DNA of 9,206 bases from Ruminococcus sp. UBA4385 (GTDB lineage: Bacteria > Bacillota_A > Clostridia > Oscillospirales > Ruminococcaceae). Positions 1 to 6,066 of the stretch are shown here, piece after piece. The notes under the pieces are model-generated. The model was not told the origin of the DNA. It made no database searches and saw only the letters and a program-made list of their open reading frames with translations. Location of the stretch: NCBI GenBank assembly GCA_002391065.1, contig DGRP01000151.1:1-9206 (forward strand), in the 5' to 3' direction. Both the position numbers and the translations under genes were made by a program. The stretch's first letter is position 1, and each line of letters begins with the position of its first letter.

Positions 1-947
1 TACTGTGCGGGTGCGTGCCAGTGCCAGCACATGGTAACGATGCCGTTATTGTTGTTGTACCAGTCCATCGCCTGGAGAGGCACCATGTCGCCGCCGCCCG
101 CCTGATGGTCCACCTTCGTGGAGATGCCCAGCGCCATGACATCAAGCCCTAAAATGGCAGGCTTTTCACCTGTGCGCTTGTCTATCTCCTTGAACTCACG
201 GCTGTCCTTGCCCTCATTGTCGCCCGAGAACTGACCCGAGATAACGTACTTTCCGTAAACATCGGTCAGGAAGTTGAACAGTCTCTTAGCTTCATCGGAA
301 GCGTTCGGGTTTGAAAGCTTGTTCTCAACCTTGAACTGCGAGAGGTCAATATCGGGAGCAGGAGTAATAGTGATCTTATCAATATAGATATGACCCTTAT
401 CGCCTCTTATACCGACCTTATGAGAGCCCTTTGAAGAGATCAGCACGTTCTCGGCCACAGTATCGGCAAACTCTGTCGAGGTGGAATTGAAAGAGGTGAG
501 GGCATTTCCGTCAATAGTGATAAGATTTGCCTGACCCTCGGAATCGGCCGCCATAGTAAGAGTGATATTGTAGCTGCCCTCGGCAGGAATATCAACATCG
601 AAATTCACCTCATCGCCTGCTGCAGCGATAGACACAAAGCCCTTTCCGCTGAAAGCGCCTAAGAATGCCTGATCGAGCACAGCTGCCGAGCCTCCGAGCT
701 CACCGTCCTCGGCCTCGGCCGTAAAGGAGAAGTCAGCAGGAACGTCATACGTATTGGTTACTTCAGTGAGGTCGATGTCGCCCATATCCTCAACGATAGG
801 GGCAGTAGTTGTAGTCATAGCCTGAGAATCGCTCTTCGAGGAAGAAGCGTCCTTACCGCTTGACGAGTCTGTACTTCCGCAGCCGACGGCAGCCGTCATC
901 ATCAAAGCTGCGCAGAGAGCAGAAGCTCTTTTAATTTTGTTTCTCAT
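1..947 (-). CDS. GH26 beta-mannanase lipoprotein with N-terminal CBM35-like module (3' end outside window)
   Basis: Probable endo-1,4-beta-mannanase that cleaves mannan or glucomannan at the cell surface. The 315 visible residues start with a lipoprotein signal (basic RNKIKR, hydrophobic stretch, cysteine at 23 after AVG), then a Ser/Thr-rich linker to about residue 60. A beta-rich module at about 73-197 opens with AEAEDGELGG and ends HIYIDKITI, as CBM35 sugar-binding modules do. From about 203 the GH26 barrel begins: VISGQ (235-239), ILGLDVM (265-271) and GIVTMCWHWHAP (302-313), the typical GH26 third-strand motif. The catalytic glutamates would lie beyond the edge and cannot be checked. The second of two in-frame ATGs (947 rather than 953) is chosen because GGAGG lies 8 nt before it but only 2 nt before the first. 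It has its own promoter. Family call is firm; substrate is inferred from family. Confidence 0.88.
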   Translation of the reverse strand, partial: MRNKIKRASALCAALMMTAAVGCGSTDSSSGKDASSSKSDSQAMTTTTAPIVEDMGDIDLTEVTNTYDVPADFSFTAEAEDGELGGSAAVLDQAFLGAFSGKGFVSIAAAGDEVNFDVDIPAEGSYNITLTMAADSEGQANLITIDGNALTSFNSTSTEFADTVAENVLISSKGSHKVGIRGDKGHIYIDKITITPAPDIDLSQFKVENKLSNPNASDEAKRLFNFLTDVYGKYVISGQFSGDNEGKDSREFKEIDKRTGEKPAILGLDVMALGISTKVDHQAGGGDMVPLQAMDWYNNNNGIVTMCWHWHAPAQ

Positions 948-998
948 TAACATTACCTCCGAATATTCAGATTAATACTCGTTTGACCTTATAATAAG

Positions 999-1026
999 AT
1001 AATAACATAAATCTCAGAAATGTCAA
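999..1026 (-). promoter_or_regulatory. sigma-A promoter of the GH26 gene
   Basis: On the minus strand, TTGACA (1026-1021) is followed after 16 nt by TATTAT (1004-999), preceded by TGT, which makes an extended -10. Transcription would start near 992, giving a leader of about 45 nt with GGAGG just before the start codon. Confidence 0.72.
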
Positions 1027-1030
1027 GCAC

Positions 1031-1044
1031 TGTAAACGTTACCC
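1031..1044. promoter_or_regulatory. LacI/CcpA-type operator candidate
   Basis: TGTAAACGTTACCC fits the catabolite-responsive-element consensus TGWAANCGNTNWCA at all but two positions (12 and 14) and contains the AACGTT core typical of LacI-family operators. It lies 5 nt upstream of the -35 box of the mannanase promoter. Control by CcpA or a dedicated LacI-type regulator is inference. Position upstream of -35 could mean activation or weak repression. Confidence 0.4.
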
Positions 1045-1090
1045 CGAAAAAAATAAATTTTATAACCATTATTTATTAAGAAATCCAGCC

Positions 1091-1148
1091 GGCAGTGGCA
1101 GTGGCAGGGAAAACCCTGGCAGGGAAAACCCTGGCAGGGAAAACCCTG
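1091..1148. repeat. Tandem 15-bp repeat, each unit a hairpin
   Basis: Two short GGCAGT units (1091-1102) lead into three copies of a 15-bp unit, TGGCAGGGAAAACCC, at 1102-1116, 1117-1131 and 1132-1146. Each copy with the first bases of the next makes CAGGG-AAAA-CCCTG, a perfect 5-bp stem with a four-base loop. A reading frame runs through it on the minus strand (repeated GFSLP), but I regard it as non-coding. It sits about 70 bases from the dispersed repeat copy and may be a variable part of the same element. Confidence 0.85.
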
Positions 1149-1215
1149 CACCAATACGCGTCGTGCCTTTGTTTAGGACTTTTCTTGCCTTGAACGCGGA
1201 GAGAGATAGTGCGTG

Positions 1216-1361
1216 ACTATGCCCAATCGAGGCTGACACCCCGAAAGCCTTTTGAAAGAGCTTATGCAAAATGCAAAAAAGCTCCGTAAAACGCAGTCTA
1301 ACCTATCACCCGGGGGTATGGGGCAAAGCCCAATTAAAATCATCGGCGAAGCCGATACCAT
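1216..1361 (+). repeat. Dispersed intergenic repeat, copy 1 (inverted relative to copy at 9024-9143)
   Basis: This stretch matches the reverse complement of 9024-9143. Shared exact runs include GGGGTATGGGGCAAAGCC (1313-1330 with 9032-9049), CTTATGCAAAATG, TAACCTATCAC and CCTTTTGAAAG, with roughly 80% identity by eye. Copy 1 carries an extra 23 bases (1331-1353) bounded by AAGCC on both sides. That insert creates a perfect hairpin, ATCGGC-GAA-GCCGAT (1342-1356). No transposase or terminal repeats are visible, so it is best described as a non-coding interspersed element. Short frames through it on the minus strand look spurious. Confidence 0.85.
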
Positions 1362-1363
1362 AC

Positions 1364-1405
1364 CTATTCCCTATTCCCTATTCCCTATTTCCTATTCCCT
1401 GTTAC
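1364..1405. repeat. Heptamer tandem repeat (CTATTCC)
   Basis: Six consecutive 7-base units start at 1364: CTATTCC three times, CTATTTC, CTATTCC, then a degenerate CTGTTAC. It abuts the dispersed repeat copy and ends before the SGNH-gene terminator. Such short arrays are prone to slippage and copy-number change; no function is evident. Confidence 0.85.
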
Positions 1406-1434
1406 CTAAAAACTGTTCTATGAATACTTGAAGC

Positions 1435-1466
1435 AAAAAAAGCCCACTCCTGAAACGGAGTGAGCT
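1435..1466 (-). terminator. Rho-independent terminator of the SGNH hydrolase gene
   Basis: On the minus strand a 10-bp stem (AGCTCACTCC with GGAGTGGGCT, one G-T pair, 6-nt loop) is followed directly by seven T residues. It begins 9 bases after the stop codon at 1475 and separates this gene from the mannanase gene. Confidence 0.9.
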
Positions 1467-1474
1467 CAATTCTC

Positions 1475-2824
1475 TTATGATACTATCATGTTAAGTATCT
1501 GGAAGTTCGGCTTTGCATCGTCGATGACGGTGATCTCTATCTCGTGCTCAGCCGCCTCGTCAGAGGTGTAGATCTCGTCAGCCTTTGCATAGTTGCCCCA
1601 GCCGCCTGTGAAGTCGGCATTTATCATCTTTACCGATTCGCCGTCTACCTTTACGTCAACCGAGCCGTAAGTGCCGTCTACGCTCATGTAGTAGATAAGG
1701 CCGATGTTCTTTCCTGTGACCTTCATCTTTATAGTTCCGCCTGTCTTTGTGCCCCAGCCGTTAGTAAACTGCTGGAAGTTGGTCACATCTGTGAATGTGC
1801 CCTCATCAACTGTCTCAACAAGCTCGGACTCTCTGTCGCAGATCTGAGCACCTGCGTACTTGTCGCCGAAGGGTGCTTCAACAGCCGTATCAAACGGGGT
1901 TGCCTCAGTATTCTCAGAGCCAAGATTATCCTTTATGCCCTGTGAGAAGTTTGTCAGCAGCTGTGCCATTATTGTGTGACCTGCACTGTTCGGGTGAACA
2001 ACGTCAGCCTGAAGCTTAGACCACTCAAAGTTGCCTGCCTCGATCTCGGGAATGATAGCATCATGGTAGGAAATCATAGGAATATCATAAGCCTGTGCAA
2101 CTTTAAGGTGTACGTTCTGAGGTGAGCTTCCGTCCTCGCAGGTAGGCTCGATTATAACTACCGCAGGATTGTTCTCCTGTGCAAGACACATTCTGACTAA
2201 GCTGTCCATGCAGGCACCGTAGAAATCATTGTCCTGATCGTTTATAAACTCAATGAAAATGATGTCGGGCTGGTCAGCCAGAGCATCTCTTGCAGCTCTG
2301 TGAACACCTATGTAAGAATCGGTAGCACCGATACCTGCGTTCTTAACATCAACATAGAAGCTTATGTTCTCTTCCCACCATGTTTTGTACTGGTTTACAT
2401 ACTGCTTTGTAGATGAGTCAGCCGCCGAGCCAGCTGTGATAGAGTCTCCGAGGAAGCATATTTTTGTAGTTTCCTTCGGATTGTCAACAGCATACTTGAT
2501 CTTGGCTGCAAGCCTTGAAGTGTCGCCCTCGTTGAGGATACCTCTTGCAAGCATATTAGCAGTAGCGCCCTGAGTAGGGTCAAAAGCGCCGTCATTTACA
2601 GGGTACTGAGCAAGAAGCTGTGCCGAGGGGCTGTCGTCAAGGACAGCAGGAGTGTCAGTGCCCTCATCGGTTTTCCGGTCGCCTGTGTCGGCAGTGCTCT
2701 CATCTGTCTGAGCTGCTGAAGCGGAAGCGCTTTCTGTCTTTGATGAGCTGTCAGAGTCGCCGCAGGCTGTCATAGCTGCACAGCATAAGCACAGTGACAA
2801 AGCGGCTGCAAGAATTTTTTTCAT
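1475..2824 (-). CDS. SGNH/GDSL-family hydrolase lipoprotein with beta-rich C-terminal domain
   Basis: A surface-anchored esterase-type hydrolase of 449 residues. The lipoprotein signal is MKKILAAALS...MTAC with the lipid-anchoring cysteine at 21, followed by a Ser/Thr/Asp-rich linker to about 65. The SGNH domain (about 118-298) has the nucleophile block GDSITAG (126-132, Ser128), block II glycines in NAGIGA (162-167), block III as FIND (193-196, Asn195; the usual block glycine is replaced) and block V DVVHP (274-278, Asp274 and His277), so the catalytic residues are intact. Residues about 340-449 form a beta-rich domain (GWG at 356-358 and 408-410) found behind SGNH domains in gut anaerobes. 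Beside a mannanase it may remove acetyl groups from hemicellulose, but the sequence does not fix the substrate. Start has AAAGGA about 11 nt upstream; it is a single-gene unit with its own promoter and terminator. Confidence 0.87.
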   Translation of the reverse strand: MKKILAAALSLCLCCAAMTACGDSDSSSKTESASASAAQTDESTADTGDRKTDEGTDTPAVLDDSPSAQLLAQYPVNDGAFDPTQGATANMLARGILNEGDTSRLAAKIKYAVDNPKETTKICFLGDSITAGSAADSSTKQYVNQYKTWWEENISFYVDVKNAGIGATDSYIGVHRAARDALADQPDIIFIEFINDQDNDFYGACMDSLVRMCLAQENNPAVVIIEPTCEDGSSPQNVHLKVAQAYDIPMISYHDAIIPEIEAGNFEWSKLQADVVHPNSAGHTIMAQLLTNFSQGIKDNLGSENTEATPFDTAVEAPFGDKYAGAQICDRESELVETVDEGTFTDVTNFQQFTNGWGTKTGGTIKMKVTGKNIGLIYYMSVDGTYGSVDVKVDGESVKMINADFTGGWGNYAKADEIYTSDEAAEHEIEITVIDDAKPNFQILNMIVS

Positions 2825-2877
2825 AGCTAAATTGTCCTTTCGTGTCAGTTTTTCGTAGGATATAACCTCTGTACCAT

Positions 2878-2906
2878 ATTATACAACAAAAAAATGATAT
2901 TTGCAA
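2878..2906 (-). promoter_or_regulatory. sigma-A promoter of the SGNH hydrolase gene
   Basis: On the minus strand, TTGCAA (2906-2901) and a perfect TATAAT (2883-2878) are 17 nt apart. The predicted start near 2871 leaves a leader of about 46 nt. The radA promoter lies 40 bases away facing the other direction. Confidence 0.78.
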
Positions 2907-2945
2907 CACTTTTTTATGAACAACCAAACTGTCCAAACAAATGCC

Positions 2946-2974
2946 TTTACAAGAGGTCAAAAATGTGGTATACT
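2946..2974 (+). promoter_or_regulatory. sigma-A promoter of radA
   Basis: TTTACA (2946-2951) and TATACT (2969-2974) are 17 nt apart, with TGG before the -10 (extended -10). The transcript would start near 2981, and the AGGAAGAGG ribosome site (2988-2996) follows before the ATG at 3003. Confidence 0.78.
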
Positions 2975-3002
2975 CTAATCATTACGAAGGAAGAGGTTTC
3001 TT

Positions 3003-4376
3003 ATGGCTAAAAATATATCATACGTTTGCCGCAGCTGCGGCTTTGAGACTTCAAAGTGGAACGGCAAATGTCCCGAATGCGGTGAGTGGAACAGCTTTGA
3101 TGAGGTCGAGGTAACAAAGGTGCGCTCATCAAAGACCTCGGCGAAAGCGCAGATAAAAGATGTATCCGACATGATAACTATTCTCGGTGATGTTGATGCC
3201 CGCACCCGTGAGGTCAGGTACAACACAGGCCTCGGTGAGCTTGACAGGGTGCTTGGCGGAGGGCTTGTAAAGGGGTCGCTGGTGCTTCTGGGCGGTGAGC
3301 CGGGAATAGGCAAATCGACTATTCTTTTGCAGATCTGCGAGTATCTCGGAAAGGAGCACACTATCCTCTATGTATCGGGAGAGGAATCCGTCAGGCAGAT
3401 AAAGCTTCGTGCTGACAGGCTTGGAGTTAAAACTCCGAATCTGTATCTGCTTGCCTGCAGTGATGCAGAGCAGATATGCTCGGTAGTTGCAAAGGAAAAG
3501 CCCGAGATCGTTATTATAGATTCAATACAGACAATGAGCATAGCCTCGGTAAGCTCAGCACAGGGAAGTGTCTCTCAGGTAAGGGAGTGTACAAACCTTT
3601 TCATGCGCACTGCCAAGAGTGAGGAGATACCCTTCTTTATAGTGGGGCACGTCAACAAGGACGGTGCTATCGCAGGACCGAAGGTAATGGAGCATATAGT
3701 GGACTGCGTTCTTTATTTTGAGGGGCAGAGAAGTCTGAGCTACCGTATTCTCAGGGCTGTGAAGAACCGTTTCGGCTCAACCAATGAGATAGGTATGTTT
3801 GAGATGGCAGACAGGGGACTGCTTGAGGTTGAAAACCCCTCGATGATGTTTCTTGAGGGCAGACCTACGAATGCATCGGGCACTTGCGTAAGCTGTATTA
3901 TGGAGGGAACCCGTCCTATCATGGCAGAGGTGCAGGCGCTTGCCTCCAAGAGTGCGGCAAACCTGCCGAGAAGGACAGCAAACGGCTTTGATTACTACAG
4001 AATGTCAATGCTGATAGCGGTTATGGAGAAGCGCCTCGGGTACTTTTTCGGGGGGCTTGATGTGTACATAAATATTGTCGGCGGAATAAAGCTTGATGAC
4101 ACGGCTGCTGACCTCTCGGTAGTAATGGCGCTTTATTCCACTCTTATGGACAAGGTCATAGATGACAAGCTGATAGCTATGGGCGAGATAGGCCTTGCAG
4201 GGGAGCTTCGTGGGATAACGAACTGCCGTCAGCGCCTTGCAGAGTGCGAGCGCATGGGCTTTGAGAGGTGCATAGTGCCTGCATATTCGCTCAAAGGGCT
4301 TGACCTTTCACAGTTTGATATGAAGATAATCGGTGTACGCACTATAAAGCAGGCTCTTGATATTGTGGGGAAATAA
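3003..4376 (+). CDS. radA: DNA repair and recombination factor RadA (Sms)
   Basis: A RecA-like ATPase that promotes branch migration during recombinational repair in the cytoplasm. The 457 residues are full length for the family. Visible in order: an N-terminal four-cysteine zinc finger (Cys9, Cys12, Cys23, Cys26), Walker A GGEPGIGKST (97-106, Lys104), Walker B VIIDS (170-174, Asp173), the RadA-specific KNRFG motif (254-258), and a C-terminal Lon-protease-like domain (about 288-457) with GEIGLAGELR (394-403). All signature motifs are intact. Start is supported by AGGAAGAGG 6 nt upstream and by the CxxC motif soon after it. It is a single-gene unit converging on the WYL-regulator operon; only 31 bases separate the two stop codons. 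Confidence 0.97.
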   Translation: MAKNISYVCRSCGFETSKWNGKCPECGEWNSFDEVEVTKVRSSKTSAKAQIKDVSDMITILGDVDARTREVRYNTGLGELDRVLGGGLVKGSLVLLGGEPGIGKSTILLQICEYLGKEHTILYVSGEESVRQIKLRADRLGVKTPNLYLLACSDAEQICSVVAKEKPEIVIIDSIQTMSIASVSSAQGSVSQVRECTNLFMRTAKSEEIPFFIVGHVNKDGAIAGPKVMEHIVDCVLYFEGQRSLSYRILRAVKNRFGSTNEIGMFEMADRGLLEVENPSMMFLEGRPTNASGTCVSCIMEGTRPIMAEVQALASKSAANLPRRTANGFDYYRMSMLIAVMEKRLGYFFGGLDVYINIVGGIKLDDTAADLSVVMALYSTLMDKVIDDKLIAMGEIGLAGELRGITNCRQRLAECERMGFERCIVPAYSLKGLDLSQFDMKIIGVRTIKQALDIVGK

Positions 4377-4401
4377 AAATCCCCCGCACTTAGTACGGGG
4401 G
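4371..4401 (-). terminator. Rho-independent terminator between convergent WYL regulator and radA
   Basis: CCCCCG (4381-4386) pairs with CGGGGG (4396-4401), with two further inner pairs after one mismatch. On the minus strand the stem is followed by ATTTTTATTT (4380-4371), a good tail for the WYL gene, which overlaps the radA stop codon. On the plus strand the tail is only TAATTAT, so it would end radA weakly if at all. Confidence 0.75.
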
Positions 4402-4407
4402 TAATTA

Positions 4408-5391
4408 TCAGTAGTTTGAGCTGAGCTTCTCGATCTCTGCCTTTGCCATTTCAACGGCTGAGGCAGGCTCAAGTATCTTTGCCTTGCTTCCGAACTGGAA
4501 CAGCCAGCCCCAGAAGGTCGGAGCTATCTGCACCTCATGGTTTATGTAGAAGGTGCTGTCGGAGTTCTTGTGGCAGATAGTCTTCTCGCCGAACCTGTCC
4601 ATTACGACATTGATAAGCGAGTTGTCGAACTGTATCTTCAGCTCCATAAGCTCTCCGCCGTACATTCCGTACAGGCTTGAAAGGTTTGTTACCTCTGCCT
4701 GCTCCTCATCGGAAAGGTCACGGGCAGGAAGCTCTGTAACATCAACCTGTGTCATTCTGTCAACACGGAAGCGGGAGATATTACGGTGCTTTTCGCTGTA
4801 GCACACGAGATAATAGTTCTCGTTCTCCCACACAAGCGCATAGGGTGATACGGCATAGACCTCACCGCCGTGCTTTAACTGCTTTTTCTTCTCTACAGTG
4901 TACTCAAAATACTTGAATCTTATCTGAGACTGTGTGAAGATGCCTTCCTGTATCTTATTGATAGCATAGTAGATCTGCTCATTGAAGGTCTTTGTCCTGT
5001 TCTCAACATAAACAAGCCTTCTCAGATCCTTTGCCTTATAATCAGATGTCAGCTGCTGGAGCTTCTTTATCAGCTCCTTGGACTTTTTTTGTGTCAGGAA
5101 CTTGCTCGATGCCACCGCATCGGCCAGAACATAAAGCTCCTCGTCCTGGAAAAGCCTGTCTGCGAGATAGTAGGCGTTTGAATGTCCGTCCTTAGTGGTC
5201 TCGATGTCCATTCCGCTGTCGCAGAGAGTCTTTATATCATCGTAGATAGTCTTTCTCTCGGCCTTGATACCGTTTTCTCCGAGTATCTCGATAAGCCTGT
5301 TACCCGTTAGGGTGTGCTTCTCGTCGGTCCTGCGCTCGAAAAGCTGCTTCATAAACAACAGCTTCTGCTTTTGTCTCGATAATCCTGTCAC
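4408..5391 (-). CDS. WYL-domain transcriptional regulator
   Basis: A predicted ligand-responsive DNA-binding regulator of 327 residues. The N-terminal winged helix (about 8-75) has the RKTIYDDIKTL recognition segment (46-56), as in DeoR/HTH_11 proteins that join WYL domains. The WYL domain follows at about 135-215, with SPYALVW (182-188), NYYLVCY (192-198) and SRFRVDRM (206-213). A C-terminal WCX-type extension contains FWGWLFQFGS (293-302). The start is GTG at 5391, overlapping the TGA of the DUF896 gene by four bases, with GGAGG 10 nt upstream, so translation is probably coupled. An alternative ATG 13 codons in would cut into the HTH. Ligand and targets are unknown; WYL domains commonly sense nucleic-acid or nucleotide signals, often in stress or defence settings, but no defence gene is nearby. 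Confidence 0.88.
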   Translation of the reverse strand: MTGLSRQKQKLLFMKQLFERRTDEKHTLTGNRLIEILGENGIKAERKTIYDDIKTLCDSGMDIETTKDGHSNAYYLADRLFQDEELYVLADAVASSKFLTQKKSKELIKKLQQLTSDYKAKDLRRLVYVENRTKTFNEQIYYAINKIQEGIFTQSQIRFKYFEYTVEKKKQLKHGGEVYAVSPYALVWENENYYLVCYSEKHRNISRFRVDRMTQVDVTELPARDLSDEEQAEVTNLSSLYGMYGGELMELKIQFDNSLINVVMDRFGEKTICHKNSDSTFYINHEVQIAPTFWGWLFQFGSKAKILEPASAVEMAKAEIEKLSSNY

Positions 5392-5642
5392 TTCTTATTA
5401 TCCTCCCCGCTGCGTTTCATATCCGAAACCCTGATTCTTGAGCCATCAGGCTCCACGATAGTCGTATTCTCAAGCTGTGCAGTCAGGTTTGCACGAAATC
5501 TCCTGCGGTACTCCATGCGCAGCGCCTCCCTCTCGGAACTTTCCTCGGGGCTGAGCTCTCTCTCTCTTGCGAGCGCAGAAAATCTGTTGATACCTGCTGT
5601 AAGCTCTTCCAACGGCAATCGGTCAAGCTTCTTTTTCTCCAT
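5388..5642 (-). CDS. DUF896 (UPF0291, YnzC-like) small protein
   Basis: An 84-residue basic and acidic helical protein matching DUF896/UPF0291: INRFSALARE (18-27), LSPEE (30-34), LRMEYRRRF (41-49) and ANLTAQLENTTIV (51-63) follow the family pattern of a helical hairpin. Family function is unresolved; Bacillus YnzC lies in an SOS-controlled operon, but I see no LexA box here. ATG 5642 is the first usable start because a TAA precedes it in frame by two codons; its ribosome site AGGAG is unusually far away (14 nt), so translation may be weak or structure-dependent. It is the first gene of a two-gene operon with the WYL regulator. Confidence 0.85.
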   Translation of the reverse strand: MEKKKLDRLPLEELTAGINRFSALARERELSPEESSEREALRMEYRRRFRANLTAQLENTTIVEPDGSRIRVSDMKRSGEDNKK

Positions 5643-5730
5643 AAATTTTTACACGACTCCTATTGCACAAGACCATTTATTTTTTTCGGCTCTCTGCGCA
5701 AAGATTATCGACGGCTTACACAATACCGTC

Positions 5731-5849
5731 TTTAAGTCCCGAAAATGTGACTGCTCGGATTTTTATCTTTCTTAACTGCCCTCAATGCCGTGTTTTTATC
5801 TCTTCGACAGGGGGAGTTGTCCGATTAATCGCCCTTTTTGGGATTTAAC
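5731..5849 (-). promoter_or_regulatory. Candidate structured 5' leader or small RNA ahead of DUF896-WYL
   Basis: The predicted transcript of the promoter at 5856-5884 starts at about G5849, and there are 206 nt before the DUF896 ATG. By hand its first 119 nt fold as one rod. P1 pairs UUAA-A-UCCC (5848-5840) with GGGA-C-UUAA (5740-5732), one mismatch. An internal loop of 15 by 14 nt follows, then P2 (UCGGA 5824-5820 with UCCGA 5759-5755), P3 (AACU-C-CCC 5818-5811 with GGG-C-AGUU 5781-5774) and P4 (UGUCG 5809-5805 with CGGCA 5790-5786) closed by a 14-nt loop. A second hairpin, GACGG with CCGUC (5730-5710), follows without a U-tract. I match it to no known riboswitch. Pairing is manual and unsupported by alignment. 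Confidence 0.4.
5822..5831. promoter_or_regulatory. Perfect 10-bp palindrome CGATTAATCG near the transcription start
   Basis: The palindrome lies about 18 to 27 nt downstream of the predicted start of the DUF896-WYL transcript, a usual place for a repressor site. It could be an autoregulatory operator for the WYL protein. In RNA it could instead form a small hairpin (CGA-UUAA-UCG) in the internal loop of the folded leader. Either reading is inference. Confidence 0.35.
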
Positions 5850-5855
5850 ATTGGT

Positions 5856-5884
5856 ATTATAACACATATTTCCGTAAATTTCAA
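5856..5884 (-). promoter_or_regulatory. Strong sigma-A promoter of the DUF896-WYL operon
   Basis: On the minus strand, TTGAAA (5884-5879) and a perfect TATAAT (5861-5856) are 17 nt apart, with TGT before the -10 (extended -10). This is the best promoter in the window. Predicted start is G5849. Confidence 0.82.
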
Positions 5885-5949
5885 CGGCATTTTGCACAAA
5901 CTGTCCGTTATAATTCCCTCAATTTGACCAAAAAATTTTAAAATTGTGT

Positions 5950-5979
5950 TTGTCCAAAAAAATTCTCACTACATATAGT
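5950..5979 (+). promoter_or_regulatory. Probable promoter of the HTH-decarboxylase-darA-holB operon
   Basis: TTGTCC (5950-5955) and TATAGT (5974-5979) are 18 nt apart, placing the start near 5986 and a leader of about 80 nt before the HTH gene. A perfect TATAAT at 5909-5914 further upstream is an alternative, but it has no convincing -35 at the right distance. Confidence 0.45.
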
Positions 5980-5980
5980 G
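5967..5980. promoter_or_regulatory. Inverted repeat CACTA-CATA-TAGTG over the -10 box
   Basis: A perfect 5-bp inverted repeat with a four-base centre covers the proposed -10 (5974-5979). A protein bound here would block the promoter. The first gene of the operon encodes a small HTH protein, so autoregulation is conceivable, though short palindromes also arise by chance in AT-rich DNA. Confidence 0.3.
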
Positions 5981-6066
5981 TTCTGCCCGTTTACAAAATA
6001 TTCAAATTTTTTGGGCACTTTAACGCAGAGCTCTCCGAGCTGAAAACGAAAGAAAGGCACATACAA

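Noticed and set aside
1069..1269. 66-residue frame on the minus strand with repeated GFSLP
   Set aside because: It runs through the tandem hairpin repeat and the dispersed repeat, lacks a convincing ribosome site, and its repeats come from the DNA repeat. The second repeat copy shares nucleotide structure rather than a frame.
1173..1361. 62-residue frame on the minus strand across the dispersed repeat
   Set aside because: The other repeat copy differs by length changes that would break the frame; no domain or ribosome site.
1091..1405. Possible CRISPR array
   Set aside because: Units of 15 and 7 bp are contiguous with no spacers, and no cas genes are present.
2975..3361. 128-residue minus-strand frame opposite the start of radA
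   Set aside because: Low-complexity Ser/Pro-rich shadow of radA without a ribosome site or recognisable domain; it also crosses the radA promoter.
5643..5849. Known riboswitch classes in the DUF896 leader
   Set aside because: I looked for T-box, TPP, SAM, c-di-GMP-I, THF, fluoride and preQ1 signatures from memory and found none; the structure is therefore reported only as an unassigned candidate.
5944..6066. 41-residue N-terminal extension of the HTH protein
   Set aside because: Composition is that of translated AT-rich leader, it covers the likely promoter, and a good ribosome site precedes ATG 6067.
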